From NCBI GenBank assembly GCA_963922335.1, contig CAWUIB010000007.1, forward strand, positions 62,001 through 126,000: 64,000 nt of DNA, written 5' to 3'. Of the stretch, positions 17,534 to 26,594 are shown piece by piece. The translations under genes were made by a program, and so were the position numbers. The first letter of the stretch is position 1; every line of letters begins with the position of its first letter. The notes beneath the pieces were generated by a model. That model made no database searches. It was not told the DNA's origin and saw only the letters and a list, made by a program, of their open reading frames with translations. The DNA is from CALBPI01 sp963922335. Its GTDB lineage: Bacteria > Pseudomonadota > Gammaproteobacteria > Steroidobacterales > Woeseiaceae.

Positions 17534-19341
17534 GCATCCTTCAAAATCCGATGTCATTGATACGACGTTCATGTGTGCTTGGCTTTTCTTCGTTGATAGC
17601 TATCGGGTTGGTTATAACAACACTCGCACAAGCTCAGGAAGCGGGCGCGAAGCGTCAGATCGCAATCACTTTCGACGATGCGCCCCGCCCGTCCGGTGCC
17701 CTCATGAGCAAAGAACAGCGCACCACAATGCTGATTGATGCGCTGGCAAGCTCCGACACAAAAGCCATGTTTTTTGCGACGACGAGCAATCTCGAGAAGC
17801 AAGGAGCGGAGGGTTCAAAACGACTCCAGCAGTACCTCGAAGCGGGCCACAGCATCGCCAACCATTCGCATTCGCACGCTTCGGCCAACCGCACCGAAGC
17901 TGAGGTTTTTCTGGCGGATATTCAAGCCGCGGAGGCGACACTGGCGGCGTATTCGGGGTATGAGCGCTTCTATCGATTCCCATACCTGCACGAGGGCAAC
18001 ACACGCGCAAAGCGCGATGCCATTCGTGCCGGACTCAACGACATGGGGATGCGGGCCGGCTATGTCACCATCGATAACTATGACTGGTATCTACAGGCAT
18101 TATTCAGCGAGGCCGTTAAGGCGAATCGACCCGTCGAACTGGATGCGTGGCGTGAGCTTTATGTGGAAGTGCTGCTGGGCGCTATCGAGTTCTACGACCA
18201 AATCGCTGTCGATACTCTCGGCAGATCCCCAGCGCACGTACTGCTGTTGCATGAGAACGAACTGGCCGCATTGTTCGTGGATGATCTGATCGACGCACTG
18301 CACGCATCAGGTTGGGAGACCATCACCGCACAGCAAGCCTACGAGGATCCGATTGCAGAGGTCGAACCCGACACGATGCTTCTTGGCCAAGGGCGCGTCG
18401 CTGCTATCGCATCTGAGCGCGGACGACCCTACACCGCGCTCATTCATCCACTGGAAAGCGAAGCGGCGCTGCGCGCTTTGTTGGTCAGCAAAGGTCTGGT
18501 CGGACTCGCGTCCGGAGCCTATTTGGGACAAACACCACCCGGGCTAACACCGAAGGTATTTGCGCCCGGTGTTATCTCTCTGGCCGATCGCGATGAATAT
18601 GGGTCGGTGTTCTCGCCTGATGGGCGAGAGATGTTTTTCGCGGTGGCCAACGAGGGTCGAGGAGAAATTTTCACAACACGCAACACGCGAGACGGTTGGG
18701 AAACACCGACGCGCATCTTGTCTGATCCGCAGCATTCATTCGCCGATCCGTTCCTGAGTCGCGATGGAACGCGCCTGTACTTTATCTCCACTCGCGCCAG
18801 CAGTGACCCGGAGAATCCGAACTACGATCTGTATTTCGTCACACGACAAGGGCGTCAATGGAGTGAGCCGCGAGCGCTATCTGATGAGATCAATTCCGAG
18901 TTCAACGAGTACTACGTGTCGTTCAGTGATATCGGGGAAATGGTCTTCGCCAGTAATCGGAGCGGCAGCTCTGACTCCGATTTCGACATATTTATCCAAA
19001 CACCCGACAGCGCGGATATCCAAATACTCCCCGGGCGCGCCAACACCGAAGCCTATGAAGCAGACCCATTTATTGCGCCGGATGGCAGCTACATAATTTT
19101 TGGATCAACACGGATCAAAGGGCGGGCCCGCGATTTATATGTCACACTCCGTCAAGCGGATGGCACCTGGTCTCGAGGTGTATCTCTCGGTGAGCGTATC
19201 AATACCGAAGGTATCGAATTCTGTCCATTTGTGACCCGGGATGGTCGATTCCTGTTCTATACAAGCAATCAGGAAATCTTTTGGGTCGACGCTGCCATCA
19301 TCGACCTCGCTAGGGAGTCTTTACAGAGCGAAGGTGACTGA
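17530..19341 (+). CDS. Polysaccharide deacetylase fused to WD40/TolB-like propeller
   Basis: 603 aa, exported (signal peptide ending near TLAQAQEAG). Residues about 40-290 form a NodB-type deacetylase: AITFDDAPRPSG holds the metal-binding Asp pair, ANHSHSHAS the His-x3-His metal pair, and RFPYLHEG the third motif. From about 330 on, repeated blades of the PD40/TolB type appear (YGSVFSPDGREMFFAVAN, FADPFLSRDGTRLYFIST, AYEADPFIAPDGSYIIFGST, GRFLFYTSNQEIFWVD). The single chain joins a carbohydrate or peptidoglycan de-N-acetylase to a carbohydrate- or protein-binding propeller. Ends overlapping the convergent cupin gene by 32 bases. Confidence 0.85.
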   Translation: MSILQNPMSLIRRSCVLGFSSLIAIGLVITTLAQAQEAGAKRQIAITFDDAPRPSGALMSKEQRTTMLIDALASSDTKAMFFATTSNLEKQGAEGSKRLQQYLEAGHSIANHSHSHASANRTEAEVFLADIQAAEATLAAYSGYERFYRFPYLHEGNTRAKRDAIRAGLNDMGMRAGYVTIDNYDWYLQALFSEAVKANRPVELDAWRELYVEVLLGAIEFYDQIAVDTLGRSPAHVLLLHENELAALFVDDLIDALHASGWETITAQQAYEDPIAEVEPDTMLLGQGRVAAIASERGRPYTALIHPLESEAALRALLVSKGLVGLASGAYLGQTPPGLTPKVFAPGVISLADRDEYGSVFSPDGREMFFAVANEGRGEIFTTRNTRDGWETPTRILSDPQHSFADPFLSRDGTRLYFISTRASSDPENPNYDLYFVTRQGRQWSEPRALSDEINSEFNEYYVSFSDIGEMVFASNRSGSSDSDFDIFIQTPDSADIQILPGRANTEAYEADPFIAPDGSYIIFGSTRIKGRARDLYVTLRQADGTWSRGVSLGERINTEGIEFCPFVTRDGRFLFYTSNQEIFWVDAAIIDLARESLQSEGD

Positions 19342-20002
19342 CCCCGCCCATCTTTACATACGCTTCGAAGCCTTCGCCGGTAACGGGCGAGAATTCACCG
19401 CCCGGAGGGATTCGCAGCCAGCTACCGGCATCGAATCGCTCACCGGACTCAGTAAAACTGCCCTTCAGTATGAACACCTCCGCGCCATCGATTAGTTTGC
19501 GCGTCACGGGTTCTGTGTTGGGCCGCCATCGCTCGATAACCGTTTCGTCGGGAAAATTCGGATCGGAATAGAGCAGTTTCTGTTCGACACCCGGCGCCAC
19601 TGGCCGCCATTCAAGCTCGGCAACAGGAATCGCATGGTGTGCGCGCCCCTCACCGGAGTACTGGCGCAACTTGACCAGTAGTACACAGCCCGGCTCGGAG
19701 GAAGGCGCGTGTCGAAATCCCTCGGGGTTGAGCAAGTAGGTGCCCGCCGGCCAGTCTCCCTGATGATCGGAAAACACCCCTTCAAGTACGAGAATCTCTT
19801 CGCCCTCCGGGTGATCGTGCTCCGGAAAGCTGGAGCCAGGCTCATAGCGCACGACCGACGTCACCTGGCCTGCTTCAAGTGGCCCGACCAAATGCAATCG
19901 CTTGCGCCACACCGTGCCACTCGGGCTTGCCGCCCATTCCATGTCTCGAGTGTGCATGGACACACGAGCAGAGAGGTCACCGTTCATCTCATGAGACATC
20001 AT
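19310..20002 (-). CDS. Double-cupin, ChrR-like protein
   Basis: 230 aa, no signal peptide. Two cupin repeats: the first has SSFPEHDHPEGEEILVLEG with the His-x-His...Glu metal pattern and a later His (FRHAPS); the second has EVFILKGSFTESGERFDAG with fewer His ligands. This is the arrangement of the ChrR-type cupin proteins (zinc anti-sigma lineage) without the N-terminal zinc anti-sigma domain, so it is more likely a metal-binding enzyme or sensor. It is the last gene of the operon that starts with pirin at 27308. Confidence 0.78.
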   Translation of the reverse strand: MMSHEMNGDLSARVSMHTRDMEWAASPSGTVWRKRLHLVGPLEAGQVTSVVRYEPGSSFPEHDHPEGEEILVLEGVFSDHQGDWPAGTYLLNPEGFRHAPSSEPGCVLLVKLRQYSGEGRAHHAIPVAELEWRPVAPGVEQKLLYSDPNFPDETVIERWRPNTEPVTRKLIDGAEVFILKGSFTESGERFDAGSWLRIPPGGEFSPVTGEGFEAYVKMGGVSHLRSVKTP

Positions 20003-20012
20003 GATTCTTATT

Positions 20013-20174
20013 CTAACCTGTACCGATCAATTCGCCGGTTACGATAAACCCCAGGGTCATACACACGACGAGCAAAGCGCCTGTCAGTCGGGGTGGTGCT
20101 GGCAGGGGGAGATCGAACCAACGGCAGGCTGCGCCAATGGTCAGCCCGAGAACTAGCCCAAGTGCGGCAGTCAT
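20013..20174 (-). CDS. XapX-type small membrane protein, second copy
   Basis: 53 aa, read on the minus strand from ATG 20174 to TAG 20013-20015. Translation begins MTAALGLVLGLTIGAACRWF, then PLPAPPRLTGALLVV, then a short second helix. Two hydrophobic helices joined by a Pro-rich PAPP turn, the XapX hallmark. It aligns residue for residue with the preceding gene (TALGFVLAFAIGAVCR versus TAALGLVLGLTIGAACR; PAPP; GALLVV), so it is a tandem duplicate. ATG overlaps the previous stop (ATGA). Confidence 0.75.
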   Translation of the reverse strand: MTAALGLVLGLTIGAACRWFDLPLPAPPRLTGALLVVCMTLGFIVTGELIGTG

Positions 20175-20398
20175 GAGCTAGCCCCTTTGGTTGACCCGGT
20201 CGGCCCTCCACATTGCTGTCGACGCGTAGCTTCACGGTGAGATGCGAGCCGATCTGTGAGTGTATAGCCCACCGTCATGGCAACCACCAGCAACGCACCT
20301 ATCAGAACCGGAGGCGCAGGTACCGGGATGGCAGAAAGACGGCATACGGCACCGATCGCAAATGCAAGAACAAATCCGAGTGCTGTTTTGATATTCAT
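20171..20398 (-). CDS. XapX-domain small membrane protein, first copy
   Basis: 75 aa. Helix NIKTALGFVLAFAIGAVCRL, turn PVPAPPVLIGAL, helix LLVVAMTVGYTLTDRLASH, then a charged soluble tail. XapX (DUF1427) proteins are tiny inner-membrane proteins of unknown function, usually near permeases or amidohydrolase-like genes. It starts 15 bases after the MFS gene end and overlaps the second copy. Confidence 0.8.
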   Translation of the reverse strand: MNIKTALGFVLAFAIGAVCRLSAIPVPAPPVLIGALLVVAMTVGYTLTDRLASHREATRRQQCGGPTGSTKGASS

Positions 20399-20413
20399 CG
20401 GTCTAACTCCGGG

Positions 20414-22015
20414 TTACGCGGTCCGCTTTGGCGCCAAGAAATGTCTCACCACCGGTGGCTCCGGGGCCTCGTGGAGCGCTCGTACCGCACTCTGAAGCTC
20501 CTGGTCATGAACGGTTACACGATCATGCTGACGCAGATGCTCATTCCAGCTCGAGACGAGAAACCACTCAACCCACTGTTCGGGGTGCTCCACATCCTGG
20601 TAAACACCCCAGTCGTAAGCACCGTCTCGATAACGTTCGCCCGAAAGCTCGTGAATGGCGGCGAGAAACTCATGCGATCTCGACGCACTGATCGAATACT
20701 CGATGGTGATCATCACCGGCCCGCGATCTTCGGCCTGCGAGATGTCTCGGGAAACGGCCGGCGCCGGCCAGTATGACGAAGGACTGAGGTCGAGCTGTTC
20801 ACCCTGACCGAGCTTTGCAGACCAAGTCAGAGGAATCGCCAACAACGCACCAATAGCTGAGACGATCAACGCGAGGTCCACGGAAGTCGCACCCGCGACC
20901 TGACCCCACAACGTCGAGCCGATCGCCATCGACCCGAAGAACACCATCATGAACACAGCAAGGCCACGCGCGCGGACCCAATTTGGGAGCGCGGTTTGCG
21001 CCGAGATGTTCAGGCTGGTCAGAACCGCAATCCAACCCAGTCCACCGAGGAAGGCAGCAGCAACCGCCATTTGGAGCTGGGAAATCAACGCGAGGAGCAG
21101 CATGGCAGATGCGGTCACAACAACACCCATCGCTGCGACGAGATTGGTATCCAGCCGATTCCTGACTTTGGGTAACATGAGCGCACCGAAGACTGCACCG
21201 GCACCAATCGCTGCGAGCAACACCCCATACAGTTGTGCACCTCCGCCTGGAGTGGCACGTGCGACCAATGGCAAGAGCGACCAATAGGCGCTGGCGAATA
21301 CGAAAAAGCCTACGGCGCGGATCAGCGTTGCCTTCAGAGGCGCATTGTGGGCAGCATGACGAAGGCCCGTCATCATCGCAGCACCCAGCGGTTCGGGCGG
21401 CAACGCGGCGCGCTCGACCGCCGGTCTTCGCCACATCAAGAGTGCGACGACAATCAATACATGACTTACCGCATTCAAGGCGAATGGTGCAGCCAAACCA
21501 ACGGTCGTTATCAGGAATCCTGCGACTGCAGGCCCGATCGCGCGGCTGATATTCAACCCCATCGAGTTCAAAGCGATGGCAGGTTTGAGTACGTCCCGTG
21601 GTACGAGCTCCGGCACGATCGACTGCCACGCCGGCCCCATGAATGCCGCGCCTGTACCGATCACGAATGTATATACGATCAACAGCACGGGTGTAACGCG
21701 CTCCAGGGCAACCAGCGCGGCAAGCGATCCGATGACCGCGACCAGCAACAGATTGACGGTGACGAGCAGTTTTCGCTTGTCGATGCGATCGGCGAGTGTT
21801 CCGGCGAACAGTGCAAACAGAAAGATCGGTAGGGTAGTCGCCGCCTGCACGAGAGTGACAACCTCCGGCCGGGGGTTGAGCGTGGTCATCAACCACCCTG
21901 CGCCAACGTCGTGCATCCATGTGCCGATATTGCTGACGAGGGTTGCGGTCCAAAGCAGCGCAAACGCGCTGTGGCGGAATGGCGCCCAGGCAGATGTGTT
22001 CGCCGCGCTGCTCAT
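20414..22015 (-). CDS. MFS transporter with C-terminal monooxygenase-like domain
   Basis: 533 aa. Residues 1-410 are a 12-helix EntS/TIGR00900-type drug-exporter fold (FRHSAFALLWTATLVSNIGTW, FAGTLADRIDKRKLLV is the loop motif between helices 2 and 3, TGAAFMGPAWQSIVPELV). About 100 residues follow, PVMITIEYSISASRSHEFLAAI to VTVHDQELQSAVRAL, that look like an antibiotic-biosynthesis-monooxygenase-type ferredoxin-like domain. That addition is known in this subfamily but its function is not. It probably exports a small organic molecule made or processed by the neighbouring hydrolases. Start overlaps the amidohydrolase stop (TGATG). Confidence 0.82.
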   Translation of the reverse strand: MSSAANTSAWAPFRHSAFALLWTATLVSNIGTWMHDVGAGWLMTTLNPRPEVVTLVQAATTLPIFLFALFAGTLADRIDKRKLLVTVNLLLVAVIGSLAALVALERVTPVLLIVYTFVIGTGAAFMGPAWQSIVPELVPRDVLKPAIALNSMGLNISRAIGPAVAGFLITTVGLAAPFALNAVSHVLIVVALLMWRRPAVERAALPPEPLGAAMMTGLRHAAHNAPLKATLIRAVGFFVFASAYWSLLPLVARATPGGGAQLYGVLLAAIGAGAVFGALMLPKVRNRLDTNLVAAMGVVVTASAMLLLALISQLQMAVAAAFLGGLGWIAVLTSLNISAQTALPNWVRARGLAVFMMVFFGSMAIGSTLWGQVAGATSVDLALIVSAIGALLAIPLTWSAKLGQGEQLDLSPSSYWPAPAVSRDISQAEDRGPVMITIEYSISASRSHEFLAAIHELSGERYRDGAYDWGVYQDVEHPEQWVEWFLVSSWNEHLRQHDRVTVHDQELQSAVRALHEAPEPPVVRHFLAPKRTA

Positions 22016-23853
22016 CAGAAAGCGAAGCAGGAGCAGCCGAGTGCGCCCCAGAATGCGTGGGGGTCATCGGTAGGCACAGGTTGTGACCAGGCGATCGTTC
22101 GATCGCTGCCGTGCAAACCGCAATGATGGTGCTCATGGTCATGACCGTGACAAGCGTGGATCGCCGCCGGACCGCGATGTGCACCCTGGTAGTGCGCCAC
22201 TGGCGACCAGCTTGGCGAGGCGGGTGGCAACGGCGGAGACAAGTTCGAGTAGTCATCCGAGGCGTAGACGATCCGACCATCGACGATGGTCATCACTGAG
22301 GTTATCTGGCGGATGTCCTCCGGCTCGATTGCGAAAAAGTCATCGGAAAGAACGGCCAGGTCAGCATACTGTCCTGCGCTCAGACTGCCTTTCACCTCAT
22401 GCTCTCCGGAGAACCACGCAGAGCCCTTTGTCCAGAGTCGCAACGCTGTCAAACGGTCAAGCCCTTCGGAGTACAGCTGCATACCCCCCAGCGTTTTCCC
22501 GGTAACCAGCCAATACAGCGCAACCCACGGGTCGTAGCTCGCAACACGCGTCGCATCGGTGCCAGCACCTACGGGCACACCACTTCTCAACATTTCCTTC
22601 AGTGGCGGTGTCGACTCTGTAGAGCCCGGACCATATCGATCAATAAAGTACTCACCCTGAAATGCCATCCGGTGTTGCACAGCAATCCCGCCGCCCAGTG
22701 CGTTGATGCGATCTATGTTTCGCTCACTCACTGTCTCTGCGTGGTCAATGATGAAACGTGTCTTGAAAGGCGATCTGCCATTGACACGCTCAAACACGGA
22801 AAGAAACCGATCGATCGATTCATCGTAGGTCGCATGGATACGAAACGGCCATTCGTTTTCTGCGAGCAACTCGACGACCGACTCCAACTCCTTCTCGAGT
22901 ACGGGTGCAAGATCCGGACGTGGTTCCAGAAAGTTCTCGAAATCGGCAGCCGACCAAACGAGGTTCTCACCCGCGCCATTCATTCTGAGCATACCGTCAC
23001 CGGCGCCAGGTTCCGTGATGGAAACCCAGTGCTCGTAGTCGGAAAGCTCACTGCCGGGCTTCTGAGCAAACAGGTTATAGGCCACCCGAACGGTCATCTC
23101 ACCCTCGTCATGCAGGTGTTGAATCACCTCATAGTCTTCCGGGTAGTTTTGCCCGCCGCCGCCAGCATCGATCACGCTTGTGATGCCGAGCCGATTCATT
23201 TCCCGCATATAGTGCCGCGTTGAATTGATCTGATCCTGTAGCGGCAGTCTCGGTGCCTGTCCGAGCGTTGAGTAGAGAATCAGTGCCGACGGACGCGCCA
23301 GCAACAAGCCAGTGGGATTACCTTTGGCATCACGTTCGATCTCGCCGCCCGGCGGGTTCGGTGTATTGGCATCAAAGCCTAGCGCGTTGAGCGCGGCGCG
23401 ATTCAGCAATGCTCGCCCATAAAGATGCAGAATGAATACCGGCGTATCAGGTGCGGCGGCGTTGATCTCGTCGAGCGTCGGCATACGCTGTTCGACAAAC
23501 TGGAACTCGGACCAGCCACCAATCACACGAACCCACTGGGGCGCCGGTGTGCGAATGGCCTGCTCGCGCAGCATATCGAGCGCGTCCGACAATGACGGCA
23601 CACCCTCCCACCGCAACTCCATGTTGAACGATAATCCGCCGCGAATGAGGTGTGTGTGACTGTCATTTAACCCCGGGATGACCCTTCGGCCCTTGAGGTC
23701 GATTCGTTGCGCCTCGTTGGCGGCATCGGCCAACACTTCGCTGTCGCTGCCGATGCTTGCCACGCGTCCATTGCGAATCAACATCGCCTGTACCTCGGGT
23801 TGTACCGGGTCGAGCGTCGTGATCTTGCCGTTGTGGAGAATCAAGTCGGTCAT
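22015..23853 (-). CDS. YtcJ-type amidohydrolase with His-rich tail
   Basis: 612 aa from ATG 23853, one base after the previous stop. Metal-dependent amidohydrolase (Amidohydro_3/YtcJ): GLNDSHTHLIRGG carries the His-x-His ligand pair, RIHATYDESIDRFL and RFIIDHAE supply later His, and GAGTDATRVASYDPW the late Asp. No signal peptide, unlike its neighbour. After the catalytic core the C-terminus has an unusual HACHGHDHEHHHCGLHG run, at least eight His and two Cys in about 17 residues, which could bind zinc or nickel. The substrate is unknown; related enzymes act on cyclic ureides, amides or carbamates. Confidence 0.85.
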   Translation of the reverse strand: MTDLILHNGKITTLDPVQPEVQAMLIRNGRVASIGSDSEVLADAANEAQRIDLKGRRVIPGLNDSHTHLIRGGLSFNMELRWEGVPSLSDALDMLREQAIRTPAPQWVRVIGGWSEFQFVEQRMPTLDEINAAAPDTPVFILHLYGRALLNRAALNALGFDANTPNPPGGEIERDAKGNPTGLLLARPSALILYSTLGQAPRLPLQDQINSTRHYMREMNRLGITSVIDAGGGGQNYPEDYEVIQHLHDEGEMTVRVAYNLFAQKPGSELSDYEHWVSITEPGAGDGMLRMNGAGENLVWSAADFENFLEPRPDLAPVLEKELESVVELLAENEWPFRIHATYDESIDRFLSVFERVNGRSPFKTRFIIDHAETVSERNIDRINALGGGIAVQHRMAFQGEYFIDRYGPGSTESTPPLKEMLRSGVPVGAGTDATRVASYDPWVALYWLVTGKTLGGMQLYSEGLDRLTALRLWTKGSAWFSGEHEVKGSLSAGQYADLAVLSDDFFAIEPEDIRQITSVMTIVDGRIVYASDDYSNLSPPLPPASPSWSPVAHYQGAHRGPAAIHACHGHDHEHHHCGLHGSDRTIAWSQPVPTDDPHAFWGALGCSCFAF

Positions 23854-23854
23854 G

Positions 23855-25711
23855 TCATGCCTCATCGGATGAGTAGAAACCGCCGAAGGCCGCGACGGGC
23901 GACCAGGCAGGTTGAATATCGGGTAGCGCTGGTGCCAGCGCGGCAAAGCGATCCGAACCGTGAACGATCGCACCGTTCATGATGGTCAAGTCGCTCTCGA
24001 TCTGACGAACCTCCTCATCGTCGACCTTGAGGTACGGCGCATTCAGTACCGCCAGATCAGCGAACTGTCCAGGCTTGATCCGACCTTTGAGCACTTCTTC
24101 CTGACTGAACCAGGCAGACCCCACTGTGTGGTGGAAGAGCGCCTCGGTCCGCGTGAGTTGTTGCGCCTCGCCATGTAGTTGCGTTCCACCGATGCTCTTG
24201 CCGGTCGTCGCCCAATAGAGCGTATTCCATGGGTTGTAGCTGGCAACGCGTGTCGAATCCGAACCGAGCCCAAGAGGCACGCCAGCATTGATGACGTCAC
24301 GCAACGGCGGTGCACGACGTGTCATTTCCTCACCGTAACGCTCGAGAAAATATTCTCCGGCATAAGCCATCCGAGCCTGCATCGCCATACCACCACCGAG
24401 CGCCCGGATACGTTGCAGCGTAGGTGGCAACATGGTCTCGCCATGGTCGATGGCCCAACGAATACCGGCGAACCCGAGACGACCTTCTGCAACCTCTAGG
24501 CCATGAGCCTCTTCGAACACATCGAGGATGTGGTTGATCGACTCGTCATAAGTTGCGTGGATTCTGAGCGGCCAGCGGTTCGCCAACAAATGCCGCGTAA
24601 CGTCGATCAGTTGCGATCGCCAGCCAGGGCGCGTCGTGATGTCGGGTCGGTTATCGAGGAAGTTCTCATAGTCGCCCGCTGCCCAGGCAAGGAACTCACC
24701 GCCACCACGAATGATGTAGGCATTCATGATGCCTTCAGCACGATTCGCGTTGACCTCGAAGTCGAGCGTCCATCGCTGAAACTCTTCCAGCTCCCGCCCC
24801 TTGGCTTGCGGGAACAGATACTTGGAAATTCGTACGGGCAGTTCGCCGGTCTCGGCAAGGGCTGTCGAGCCCGCGTAGTCCTCGGGAAAGTGATGGCCAC
24901 CGCCACCAGCGTCGATCACACTGGTCAGCCCGAACCGATTGAGTTCGCGGTAGAAGTGGCGCGTTGAGATCGCCTGATCTGCGGAGGACATGGGCGGCAA
25001 CGCACCGATGGTGCCATACAGCAAATCAGGGTTCGGTTTGGCGTGGATGATGGCACCGCCATCGTCCGTAAATTCATAAGCCGTGCCGAACGGCGTCTTG
25101 GTCTGCGGGGATATGCCAAGCTTCTTTACCGCAGCGGCGTTGAGAAAACCCTGGCTATAGAGAAACAGAACATAGACCGGAGTGTCGGGAGCGGCCTTTG
25201 TCAGCTCGGCGGGTGTTGGCATGCGTCGCTCCGCGAACTGGTATGGCGACCAGCCACCAATCACGCGCACCCAATGTCCTTCCGGTGTGCTTTGTGCCTG
25301 CTGATGCAATCGATTCAACGCAGTCTCAAGGCTCGGAATACCATCCCAGCGCAACTCCATCGCGTAGAACCGACCTGCGCGGGTCGGGTGCATGTGACTA
25401 TCGTTCAACCCCGGAATCACCGTTCTGCCATCAAGCGAGATGACTTGGGTGCTGCGATTACGAAGTGACATGACATCGCGTACATCGCCGACTGCCTGAA
25501 TCAATCCGTTCCGAATGGCAACGGCTTCGGCTTGCGGGCGCGTCGGGTCAAGCGTAAGGAAATCTCCGTCGGTCAGGATCAGTTCAGGTGCCGAGTCCGC
25601 AGCGTGCCCGGGCATGCTGAATAGCCCGGTCAACCCGGCACCAACAGCGGTGGTATCCCTGAGAAATCTACGCCGCGTTATCGACGGCGAACGTGTGTGA
25701 CGATCGTTCAT
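23855..25711 (-). CDS. Tat-exported YtcJ-type amidohydrolase
   Basis: 618 aa. Starts with a twin-arginine signal (SITRRRFLRDTTAVGAGLTG; signal peptidase site after GHAADS), so it is folded before export to the periplasm. The Amidohydro_3 core matches the neighbouring enzyme in length and motifs: GLNDSHMHPTRAG (His-x-His), LRIHATYDESINHI, RWAIDHGE, GLGSDSTRVASYNPWNT. The two are clear paralogues, one cytoplasmic and one exported, suggesting the same kind of substrate is handled on both sides of the inner membrane. Confidence 0.87.
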   Translation of the reverse strand: MNDRHTRSPSITRRRFLRDTTAVGAGLTGLFSMPGHAADSAPELILTDGDFLTLDPTRPQAEAVAIRNGLIQAVGDVRDVMSLRNRSTQVISLDGRTVIPGLNDSHMHPTRAGRFYAMELRWDGIPSLETALNRLHQQAQSTPEGHWVRVIGGWSPYQFAERRMPTPAELTKAAPDTPVYVLFLYSQGFLNAAAVKKLGISPQTKTPFGTAYEFTDDGGAIIHAKPNPDLLYGTIGALPPMSSADQAISTRHFYRELNRFGLTSVIDAGGGGHHFPEDYAGSTALAETGELPVRISKYLFPQAKGRELEEFQRWTLDFEVNANRAEGIMNAYIIRGGGEFLAWAAGDYENFLDNRPDITTRPGWRSQLIDVTRHLLANRWPLRIHATYDESINHILDVFEEAHGLEVAEGRLGFAGIRWAIDHGETMLPPTLQRIRALGGGMAMQARMAYAGEYFLERYGEEMTRRAPPLRDVINAGVPLGLGSDSTRVASYNPWNTLYWATTGKSIGGTQLHGEAQQLTRTEALFHHTVGSAWFSQEEVLKGRIKPGQFADLAVLNAPYLKVDDEEVRQIESDLTIMNGAIVHGSDRFAALAPALPDIQPAWSPVAAFGGFYSSDEA

Positions 25712-25741
25712 GCTGAACTCCGAAGAAATTCGTCACCTCGA

Positions 25742-25766
25742 ATCGCACATCGTCATGACGTGCGAT
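25742..25766. repeat. Nested palindrome in operon gap
   Basis: In the 127-base gap before the Tat-type amidohydrolase start, ATCGCAC (25742-25748) faces GTGCGAT (25760-25766), and the inner CGTCATGACG (25751-25760) is itself a perfect palindrome. It could be an internal operator or an mRNA processing hairpin that sets unequal expression within the operon. The rest of the gap shows nothing. Confidence 0.35.
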
Positions 25767-25838
25767 CCGAGGCAACACCGTTTAGTGCGCCACTGAATAG
25801 GGGGACGATCAGGAACGGCGCACCATTACGTTGGGTAC

Positions 25839-26516
25839 TCAGGCTGCGACAGGGTCGATGACCTTGCCGTGCTCCGTGCGCTCAGGTGCGCCGTGCACCA
25901 TGGTGTAGGCGTAGTCCACCCCCATACCGTAAGCGCCGCCGTGCTCCTTGATGATGTCCATGAGACCGTCGTAGTGCTCGCGTCGCGCCCAGTCGCGTTG
26001 CCATTCGAGCATGGTCTGGATCGTTGTCATCGGTACTACACCCGCCTGAATCATGCGCTGCATCGCGTTGTCATGCGCCGCAACCGAAGTATCGCCAGAT
26101 GCATCAGCAACCATGTAGATCTCATAGCCCGCATCAGCCATCGCGGAGAATGCAAACATGTTGTTGCAGATCCCGGTCCACAACCCGGAGACGATGACTT
26201 TCTTTCGACCGTTAGCCGCCAGCGCGTCGCGAACTTTCTGATCATCCCAGGAGTTCATCGATGTACGTTCGAGAATGTCCTTCTCCGGGAAAACCGCGAG
26301 CAGCTCGGGGTAGGTGTAGCCAGAGAATGCGGTCGTCTCGACCGTCGTAATGGTGGTCGGAATGTCGAACAGTTTCGCGGCTTTGGCCAACGCGACGGTG
26401 TTGTTCTTCAGGGTCTGGCGATCGATGGAATGAACACCAAATGCCATCTGCGGCTGATGGTCAATGAAAATCAATTGTGAGTTCTGAGGTGTCAGAAGTT
26501 CAGGCTTGTTGGTCAT
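25839..26516 (-). CDS. Isochorismatase-like cysteine hydrolase (YcaC type)
   Basis: 225 aa. LIFIDHQPQMAFGV places the conserved Asp at 19 and GLWTGICNN the candidate nucleophile Cys117; the fold is the isochorismatase Rossmann-like hydrolase. MVADASGDTSVAAHDNAMQRM is typical of the YcaC subgroup, which is unrelated in substrate to isochorismate. Probably a cytoplasmic amide or nitrile-like hydrolase. Second gene of the operon, 78 bases after pirin. Confidence 0.88.
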   Translation of the reverse strand: MTNKPELLTPQNSQLIFIDHQPQMAFGVHSIDRQTLKNNTVALAKAAKLFDIPTTITTVETTAFSGYTYPELLAVFPEKDILERTSMNSWDDQKVRDALAANGRKKVIVSGLWTGICNNMFAFSAMADAGYEIYMVADASGDTSVAAHDNAMQRMIQAGVVPMTTIQTMLEWQRDWARREHYDGLMDIIKEHGGAYGMGVDYAYTMVHGAPERTEHGKVIDPVAA

Positions 26517-26594
26517 GAGTGACTCCGTGGGGACGAAAGTGGTTTGTTAAGGAGGTCGGCGCGACAATTGCCGCGCCGACAGGTTGAGAAGTGT

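Noticed and set aside
20799..22280. 493-aa minus-strand open frame rich in Arg and Cys
   Set aside because: It is a different frame of the strand carrying the MFS and amidohydrolase genes, which have clear motifs and overlap neighbours correctly; composition is typical of a shadow frame.
22399..23223. 274-aa plus-strand frame opposite the amidohydrolase
   Set aside because: Antisense shadow; the minus strand carries metal-binding motifs and the correct operon spacing.
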